Shown: positions 59,199-64,000 of the stretch, in pieces
Numbering within the stretch: the first letter of the stretch is position 1
Layout: each line of letters starts with the position of its first letter
From: Kitasatospora aureofaciens
GTDB taxonomy: Bacteria; Actinomycetota; Actinomycetes; Streptomycetales; Streptomycetaceae
Reading direction: 5' to 3'
DNA length: 64,000 nucleotides
Assembly: GCF_001188955.3 (NCBI RefSeq)
Contig: NZ_JPRF03000043.1
Location: forward strand, 1 to 64,000
Translations under genes and position numbers: made by a program
Notes under the pieces: generated by a model
The model's input: only the letters and a program-made list of their open reading frames with translations
Database searches by the model: none
Told to the model about the DNA's origin: nothing

Positions 59199-60398
59199 TC
59201 AGGCCACGGCCAGCGGTGCGGGCCGGTCCGCGAAGGCGACCCCGGGGAAGGACCGGGCCAGGTCCCGGACGTCAGCGGCCACCGACCGGGACTGCTCGCC
59301 GCGCAGCAGCAGCCGGGCGAGCAGCTCGGCCACCGTGGTCATGTCGTCCTCCTTCATGCCCCAGCGGGTCAACTCCTGGGTGCCGAGCCGCAGTCCGGAG
59401 CGGGCGGTGCTGGGCAGCACCACCGTGGTGGTGCGGATGTCGGTCGCGGTGAGCAGTCGGCCCCACTCGTGCGGGGTGTTGCCCTCGGGGTGGTGCACCC
59501 AGACCTGGTGCGTGTCGGTGAAGCCGAACGCCTCGCCTGCCACGTCGAAGCCGCGGGCCGCCAGCTGCCGGGCCAGTTCGCGCGCGTTGGCGATCACCTG
59601 GCGTGCGTAGTCCCCCCGGTGCGGCAGCAGCTCCTCCAGGGTGATCGCCAGGCTGCCGACGCTCGCCGAGTGGGAGCTCGACGCGGTGAACGGGATCCTG
59701 GCGCCCACCTGTTCGGCGATGGCGTCGCTGTTGGTGACCAGCAGGCCCTTCTGCGGGCCGGGCAGGGTCTTGTGGGTGCTGCCGGAGATGCTGTCGAACC
59801 CGCCGTCCAGCACGAGGGTCCCGGGCGCGGCGGGCAGCAGGCCCAGCAGGTGCGAGGCGTCCAGGCAGAGCACCGCGCCGGGGGCGGCGGCGCGCAGCGC
59901 CCGGGCGTCCGGCATCCGCAGCACGGTGGACGCGTCCAGGTAGATGACGTCGGCGGGGTGTTCGGCCGTCCGCTCGGCCAGCGCGGTGTAGTCGATCTCC
60001 AGGGTCTGCCGGTCGAACGGCACGTACTCGACCCAGTAGCCGAAGCCCTGGCAGATCGTCACGGTGGCGTAGTGGCCGCCGTCCTCCGGGGCGATCACCA
60101 TGACCCGGCCGCCGGGGGGTGTGACCGCGGTGAGCACGGTGTGCATGGTGTGCAGGCCGGACAGGAACTGCACGTAGGCGTGGCGGGCGCCGTAGAACTC
60201 CTTGGTGAGGGAGACGCAGTGGTCGTACACCGCGTTCAGGTCGCTGACGTCGCCGTAGACGGCCACGTCGGTCTCGGAGTACGGGTACCGGTTGACCGCG
60301 TCGCTGGCCAGCGCCGCGGCGGCTCGTGGCGACAGCCGGTTCTCGATCGGGAACAGGTTCAGGCTGTGCTTGCGTTCCAGGGCGGCCAGGACGTCCAT
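59199..60398 (-). CDS. SHMT-like PLP enzyme, alanylclavam OrfA-type
   Basis: 399 residues, GAGGAG before the ATG. Serine hydroxymethyltransferase fold: ALERKHSLNLFPIENRLSPR, YVQFLSGLHTMHTVLTAVTP, GAVLCLDASHLLGLLPAAPG, and the PLP lysine in SISGSTHKTLPGPQKGLLVT (about 228-247). It lacks the usual SHMT N-terminal tetrahydrofolate clamp sequence and is divergent, like threonine transaldolases and the SHMT-like OrfA of the alanylclavam locus. The likely reaction is a C-C bond cleavage or formation at the alpha/beta carbons of an amino acid. Neighbours Cvm1/2/3-like and CeaS-like point to clavam side-chain building. Confidence 0.82.
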   Translation of the reverse strand: MDVLAALERKHSLNLFPIENRLSPRAAAALASDAVNRYPYSETDVAVYGDVSDLNAVYDHCVSLTKEFYGARHAYVQFLSGLHTMHTVLTAVTPPGGRVMVIAPEDGGHYATVTICQGFGYWVEYVPFDRQTLEIDYTALAERTAEHPADVIYLDASTVLRMPDARALRAAAPGAVLCLDASHLLGLLPAAPGTLVLDGGFDSISGSTHKTLPGPQKGLLVTNSDAIAEQVGARIPFTASSSHSASVGSLAITLEELLPHRGDYARQVIANARELARQLAARGFDVAGEAFGFTDTHQVWVHHPEGNTPHEWGRLLTATDIRTTTVVLPSTARSGLRLGTQELTRWGMKEDDMTTVAELLARLLLRGEQSRSVAADVRDLARSFPGVAFADRPAPLAVA

Positions 60399-60524
60399 GA
60401 TGCTCCTCGGGCGGTGCGGTGGGCGGGCGGGTGCGGTGCACCGGGGGGACGGCGCACGCGGCGGCGCGGTTGACGCGGTGCACGCGGCGGTGCGGTGCGG
60501 TACGGGGAAGCGGGCGCGTTTGGG
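60399..60524. other. Intra-operon gap of iterated GCGGTGC words
   Basis: GGTGCGGTGCACC, GCGGTGCACGCGGCGGTGCG and similar words repeat through this 126-bp gap. No gene. It may fold as RNA; no perfect hairpin stands out. Confidence 0.4.
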
Positions 60525-60980
60525 TCAGAGCCAGGGGTAGCGGGCGGTGTCCCCGCCGGCGTAGTCGGGGTCCAGGTAGATGAAGGCGCGGTGGATCAGG
60601 TGGTCGCGGACCTCGAAGACGCCGCAGAACCGGCCGGCGCCCCACTCGGGCTGCCCGACCCGCCAGGGGCCGTCCCGGTGCTCGCCGTGCGTGGTGCCCT
60701 CCACCGCGAGAAGGTCCGTTCCGGAGAGGACCCAGGTGAAGGCCCAGGTGTGGTGGCGGACCGACGTGATGGAGCCGCCGAGGTCGCCGAACATCTTCGC
60801 GATCTCCGGCTTGCCGTGCGCCAGGCCCCACTTGGGGAAGAAGAAGTCGGCGTCCTCGGCGAAGAAGTCGAGCACCGGGGTGCCGTCGTGGCCGGTGCCG
60901 CCGTTGTCGAAGGCCTTGAGGTAGGCGGTGACGAACGCCTTGCGCTGCTCGTCCGTCATGTCCGTGGCTGCCGTGGGCAT
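60525..60980 (-). CDS. cvm2: SnoaL-like protein, Cvm2-like
   Basis: 151 residues from an ATG with GGAGG upstream. TAYLKAFDNGGTGHDGTPVL, FFAEDADFFFPKWGLAHGKP, ITSVRHHTWAFTWVLSGTDL, EWGAGRFCGVFEVRDHLIHR and AFIYLDPDYAG form the NTF2/SnoaL cone fold. Cvm2 of the S. clavuligerus clavam cluster is described as a small isomerase-like protein of this type. The exact reaction is not established. It lies between the Cvm1-like and SHMT-like genes. Confidence 0.8.
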   Translation of the reverse strand: MPTAATDMTDEQRKAFVTAYLKAFDNGGTGHDGTPVLDFFAEDADFFFPKWGLAHGKPEIAKMFGDLGGSITSVRHHTWAFTWVLSGTDLLAVEGTTHGEHRDGPWRVGQPEWGAGRFCGVFEVRDHLIHRAFIYLDPDYAGGDTARYPWL

Positions 60981-61186
60981 GGAGGGTCCTCCGAGAGTCC
61001 GGGCCCGCGGGGCTGGTGCCCGTCGAGGGGGGGTGGGCGCCCGCCGGGGGGACGGGCCCGGCCCGTGACGGCCGTCGAGCGGGCCGCCGCCGGCCTGGTC
61101 CCACCGTGGCAGCGCTTGCTTGGACCATCCTTGGCGTCCGGCCGTCCAGCGCTTTTCAAGTGCCGTTCCCCGGGCCCCGGCGCGGC
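60981..61186. other. Gap between Cvm1-like and Cvm2-like genes
   Basis: 206 bp without a gene. Short dyads such as GGGCCCG/CGGGCCC occur, but no convincing terminator is seen. A promoter for the downstream genes could sit here. Confidence 0.35.
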
Positions 61187-62230
61187 TCAGTTCCCGGTCA
61201 TGGCCAGCAGGTTCGGTGCGTAGCGCGCCCCGTGGACCGGTACGGCCGCCGCCTCGGCCACCTCGGCGAGGTCCTGCTCGGTGAGCTCGACCGCGGCGAC
61301 CGCCAGGTTCTCCGCGAGATGGGTGCGCCGCCCGGTGCCCGGGATGGCGACCACGTCCCGGCCGCGGTGCTGCACCCAGGCCAGGGCCAGCTGGGCGAGG
61401 GTGAGCCCGAGCCGGTCGGCGACCGGCTGCAGCCGGTGCAGCAGCGGCCGGTTGCCGGCCAGGCCCTCGGGGCTGAACCGCGGCTGGGAGCGGCGGAAAT
61501 CCTCGGCGGCCAGGTCGGCGGTGGTGCGGATCGCGCCGGTCAGGAAGCCGCGGCCGAGCGGGGCGTAGGCGACCACGCCGATGCCCAGGTCGCGGCAGAC
61601 GGGCAGCACTTCGGCTTCGAGGTCGCGGGTCCACAGGCTCCACTCGCTCTGCACCGCCGTCACCGGGAACACCGCGTCGGCCCGCCGGAGGGTCGCCGCC
61701 GACGGCTCGGAGAGGCCGAAGTGCCGGACCTTGCCCTCCGCTACCAGGTCGGCCACCGCACCGGCGGTCTCCTCCACCGGCACGGCCGGGTCGATCCAGT
61801 GCTGGTAGTAGAGGTCGATGTGGTCGGCGCCCAGCCGCCGCAGCGAGCGCTCGCACGCGGCGCGGACGTAGGCCCGGTCCCCCCGCAGGCCCCGGAAGGC
61901 GCCGTCCGGGGAGCGCACCATGCCGAACTTGGTCGCCAGCACCACCTCGTCGCGGCGGCCCGCGAGCGCCCGACCGAGCAACTCCTCGCCGGCGCCCAGC
62001 CCCTGGACGTCGGCGGTGTCGAGCAGTGTGACGCCGGCATCGAGGGCGGCCCGGATCGTGGCGACGGCCTCCTTCTCGTCGGGCCGCCCGTAGAACGCGG
62101 TGGTGGGCAGGCAGCCCAGCCCCAGCGCGGACACCCGCAGACCGCGCAGCTCGCGCGCCGGCAGACCGGCCGGTGACGGGCCCGCGGGCGGCGGGACGAC
62201 GGAACCGGGCGCGGGCACGGCTGACGGCAT
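61187..62230 (-). CDS. cvm1: Aldo/keto reductase, Cvm1-like, catalytic Tyr replaced
   Basis: 347 residues, GGAGGT six bases before the ATG. AKR barrel: LRVSALGLGCLPTTAFYGRP; DAGVTLLDTADVQGLGAGEE; DEVVLATKFGMVRSP (catalytic Lys, about 101); DHIDLYYQHWIDPAVPVEET (His, about 144); VRHFGLSEPSAATLRRADAV; VVAYAPLGRGFLTGAIRTTA; VAIPGTGRRTHLAENLA (NADP-binding end). The tetrad Asp is present in DTAD, but the usual Tyr of DTADxYG is Gln (about 76). First gene of the operon, divergent from ceaS. Cvm1 of S. clavuligerus is an aldo/keto reductase of this class. Confidence 0.82.
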   Translation of the reverse strand: MPSAVPAPGSVVPPPAGPSPAGLPARELRGLRVSALGLGCLPTTAFYGRPDEKEAVATIRAALDAGVTLLDTADVQGLGAGEELLGRALAGRRDEVVLATKFGMVRSPDGAFRGLRGDRAYVRAACERSLRRLGADHIDLYYQHWIDPAVPVEETAGAVADLVAEGKVRHFGLSEPSAATLRRADAVFPVTAVQSEWSLWTRDLEAEVLPVCRDLGIGVVAYAPLGRGFLTGAIRTTADLAAEDFRRSQPRFSPEGLAGNRPLLHRLQPVADRLGLTLAQLALAWVQHRGRDVVAIPGTGRRTHLAENLAVAAVELTEQDLAEVAEAAAVPVHGARYAPNLLAMTGN

Positions 62231-62622
62231 GGCTGACCTCCGGTGAAGGGGAGACGCACGGGAACGGGCGGGCCCCGGGTGGCAAGGGCGACCGGGGGCG
62301 ACCCGGGCCATCGGGGCGATCGAGGCGTGGGCGCGCGAGCCCCGCCGGCCCCGGCAGGCCCGACCCCAGCACGGTAGCGCCGTCCTCGGGGCGTCACAAC
62401 AGCCGCCCCGCAGGCCACTTGACGATTCGCTGACCACCCGCCGCCCGGCCCGGTGGGCAGCGGGTGCCGCAGCGCCAAGGCGATCGTCCATGCGCCTGCA
62501 AGCCCCTGGCCGCAGAGTCGAGACGCGGCGTCCCGGCCGGTCGAGTCCCGGCGGCACGCCGCCTTCCGGCGCCGGCCCTCCGGCGCCCGCACCGATACCC
62601 CCTTCGTGCCTGAGGAGCTGCC
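62231..62622. promoter_or_regulatory. Divergent promoter region between cvm1-like and ceaS
   Basis: A 392-bp gap between two start codons facing away from each other. It must contain promoters for both units. The middle part (62390-62480) is slightly AT-richer (CACTTGACGATTCGCTGACC), and TTGACG at 62418-62423 is a candidate -35 box. GAGGAG at 62612-62617 is the ceaS ribosome-binding site. Clavam clusters are usually controlled by SARP-type activators, but I cannot identify heptamer repeats with confidence. Confidence 0.6.
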
Positions 62623-64000
62623 ATGTCCCGTGTGTCCAAGAGCCCGAGCACCAACCCGACGACCGCCCACGCGCTGCTGCAGCGGCTGCGCGACCACGGG
62701 GTGCAGACGGTCTTCGGCGTGGTCGGCCGCGAGGCCGCCTCGATCCTCTTCGACGAGGTCGAGGGCGTCGACTTCGTGCTGACCCGCCACGAGTTCACGG
62801 CCGGGGTGGCGGCCGACGTCCTGGCCCGGATCTCCGGCCGGCCGCAGGCCTGCTGGGCCACCCTGGGGCCGGGCATGACCAACTTGTCCACCGGGGTGGC
62901 CACCTCGGTCCTCGACCGCTCCCCGGTGATCGCGCTGGCGGCGCAGTCCGAGTCGCACGACATCTTTCCCAACGACACCCACCAGTGCCTGGACTCGGTC
63001 GCGGTGATGCGCCCGATGACCAAGTACGCGGTGGAGCTCCAGCGGCCCGACGACATCACCGACCTGGTCGACTCCGCGGTCGCCGCCGCGATGACCGAGC
63101 CGGTCGGCCCGAGCTTCATCTCGCTGCCCGTCGACCTGCTCGGCAGCGACATCGACACCACGCTGGTCCACCCCGCCGCCCGGACCCCCGCCAAGCCGGT
63201 CGGCGCGGTGCAGGACGGCTGGCAGGACGCCGCCGAGCAGGCGGCGGAGCTGGTCGCGTCGGCGCAGCACCCGGTGCTGGTGGTCGGCGCCGCCGCGATC
63301 CGCTCCGGTGCCATCCCGGCCGTCCGCGCGCTCGCCGAGCGGCTGAACATCCCGGTCATCACCACGTACATCGCCAAGGGAGTGCTGCCGCACGGCCATG
63401 CCCTCAACTACGGCGCCGTCACCGGCTACATGGACGGCATCCTGTCGTTCCCGGCGCTGGAGACGCTGTTCGGCCCGGCCGACGTCATCCTCACCCTCGG
63501 CTACGACTACGCGGAGGACCTGCGTCCGTCGATGTGGCAGCGCGGCGGCGCCAAGACCACCGTGCGGGTGTCGCCCACCGTCAACCCGATCCCGCGGGTC
63601 TACCGGCCGGACGTCGACGTCGTCACCGACGTGCTCGCCTTCGTGCAGCACCTCGAGGAGCGGACAGCCGACGTCCCGGCGAAGACCCCGCACGACATCA
63701 CCCCGCTGCGCGAGCGGATCGCGGAGTTCCTCGCCGACACCGAGCGCTACCAGGACGGCATGCGCGTCCACCAGGTGATCGACTCGATGAACACCGTGAT
63801 GGCGGAGACCGCCGAGCCGGGCGAGGGCACGATCGTCTCCGACATCGGCTTCTTCCGGCACTACGGTGTGCTGTTCGCCCGCGCGGACCAGCCGTTCGGC
63901 TTCCTCACCTCGGCGGGCTGCTCCAGCTTCGGCTACGGCATCCCGGCGGCGATGGGCGCCCAGCTCGCCCGCCCCGGGCAGCCCACCTTCCTGATCGCCG
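62623..64000 (+). CDS. ceaS: N2-(2-carboxyethyl)arginine synthase (CeaS), partial
   Basis: 459 residues visible, cut by the window end; the full protein should be about 570. TPP-dependent enzyme of the acetolactate synthase superfamily: LRDHGVQTVFGVVGREAASI (N-terminal PYR domain); DFVLTRHEFTAGVAADVLAR (the Glu that activates TPP is replaced by His, HEFTAG, as in CEAS); ESHDIFPNDTHQCLDSVAVM; GVLPHGHALNYGAVTGYMDG; DYAEDLRPSMWQRGGAKTTV; DIGFFRHYGVLFARADQPFG; TSAGCSSFGYGIPAAMGAQL. From memory this matches S. clavuligerus CEAS over its whole visible length. It condenses glyceraldehyde-3-phosphate with L-arginine, the first committed step of clavam biosynthesis. Strong start with GAGGAG. Confidence 0.9.
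   Translation, partial: MSRVSKSPSTNPTTAHALLQRLRDHGVQTVFGVVGREAASILFDEVEGVDFVLTRHEFTAGVAADVLARISGRPQACWATLGPGMTNLSTGVATSVLDRSPVIALAAQSESHDIFPNDTHQCLDSVAVMRPMTKYAVELQRPDDITDLVDSAVAAAMTEPVGPSFISLPVDLLGSDIDTTLVHPAARTPAKPVGAVQDGWQDAAEQAAELVASAQHPVLVVGAAAIRSGAIPAVRALAERLNIPVITTYIAKGVLPHGHALNYGAVTGYMDGILSFPALETLFGPADVILTLGYDYAEDLRPSMWQRGGAKTTVRVSPTVNPIPRVYRPDVDVVTDVLAFVQHLEERTADVPAKTPHDITPLRERIAEFLADTERYQDGMRVHQVIDSMNTVMAETAEPGEGTIVSDIGFFRHYGVLFARADQPFGFLTSAGCSSFGYGIPAAMGAQLARPGQPTFLIA

Noticed and set aside
59272..61128. Long minus and plus frames across the cvm-like genes
   Set aside because: Arg/Pro/Gly shadows of the real genes; they cross the gene boundaries and lack start signals.
62623..64000. 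Ordinary acetolactate synthase (IlvB)
   Set aside because: The THP/E-type active-site region reads LTRHEFTAG with the substrate loop FPNDTHQCLD as in carboxyethylarginine synthase, and the neighbours are clavam-type genes, not ilv genes.
1..64000. tRNA or rRNA genes
   Set aside because: No acceptor/T-loop patterns or conserved rRNA segments were noticed by eye; a covariance search would be needed to exclude degenerate ones.

Overview
The window is very high in G+C, uses G/C at third codon positions, has many GTG/TTG starts, and encodes Tat and Sec secreted enzymes, a SnoaL-like protein and several Streptomyces-type insertion sequences. It is best read as chromosomal-arm or giant-plasmid DNA of Streptomyces or a close relative such as Kitasatospora. 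It is accessory DNA: gene density is low, many genes are broken, and three complete insertion elements, several IS relics and at least four families of interspersed repeats lie between them.

Layout. 1-4.5 kb: decayed genes (helicase relic, lysine-rich DNA-binding protein, IS3 relic). 4.6-7.0 kb: a MarR regulator diverging from an oxidoreductase/metallo-hydrolase pair, with two overlapping perfect palindromes between them. 7.1-9.1 kb: a secreted ricin-type lectin with a duplicated upstream region. 9.1-12.8 kb: repeats around an XRE regulator/NmrA reductase divergent pair. 12.8-15.5 kb: a large secreted M4 metalloprotease. 15.7-21.5 kb: frameshifted or nonsense-mutated genes, a HAD hydrolase and low-complexity repeats. 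22-27.8 kb: an MFS transporter, a truncated integrase, an immunity-like relic and GNAT genes. 28-35.5 kb: secreted proteins (S1 protease, two lipoproteins, S41 peptidase) and an IS5-type insertion. 35.6-37.3 kb: a 1.69 kb element with perfect inverted ends and a passenger gene. 37.3-40.1 kb: a Tat-exported flavin amine oxidase operon. 40.3-41.5 kb: an IS630 element. 42.2-52.0 kb: a block bounded by two inverted copies of a tyrosine recombinase gene, one intact and one degraded. It holds a recombinase/HTH/zinc-ribbon operon and a damaged sugar-nucleotide cargo (DegT aminotransferase, LMW phosphatase, MurG-like transferase). 52-58.5 kb: a second lectin, relics of tyrosinase, dihydrofolate reductase and aminoglycoside phosphotransferase, a DinB protein and an RNA cyclic phosphodiesterase.

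58.6-64 kb is the most informative part. The last gene, cut by the window end, closely matches N2-(2-carboxyethyl)arginine synthase (CeaS), the first enzyme of clavulanic acid and clavam biosynthesis. A divergent operon of an aldo/keto reductase, a SnoaL-like protein, an SHMT-like PLP enzyme and a flavin reductase matches the gene types cvm1, cvm2, orfA and cvm3 of the Streptomyces clavuligerus clavam/alanylclavam loci. The window therefore probably enters one edge of a clavam (beta-lactam) gene cluster, with the rest to the right.

Function calls come from recognition of conserved motifs in the translations; no database search was run.
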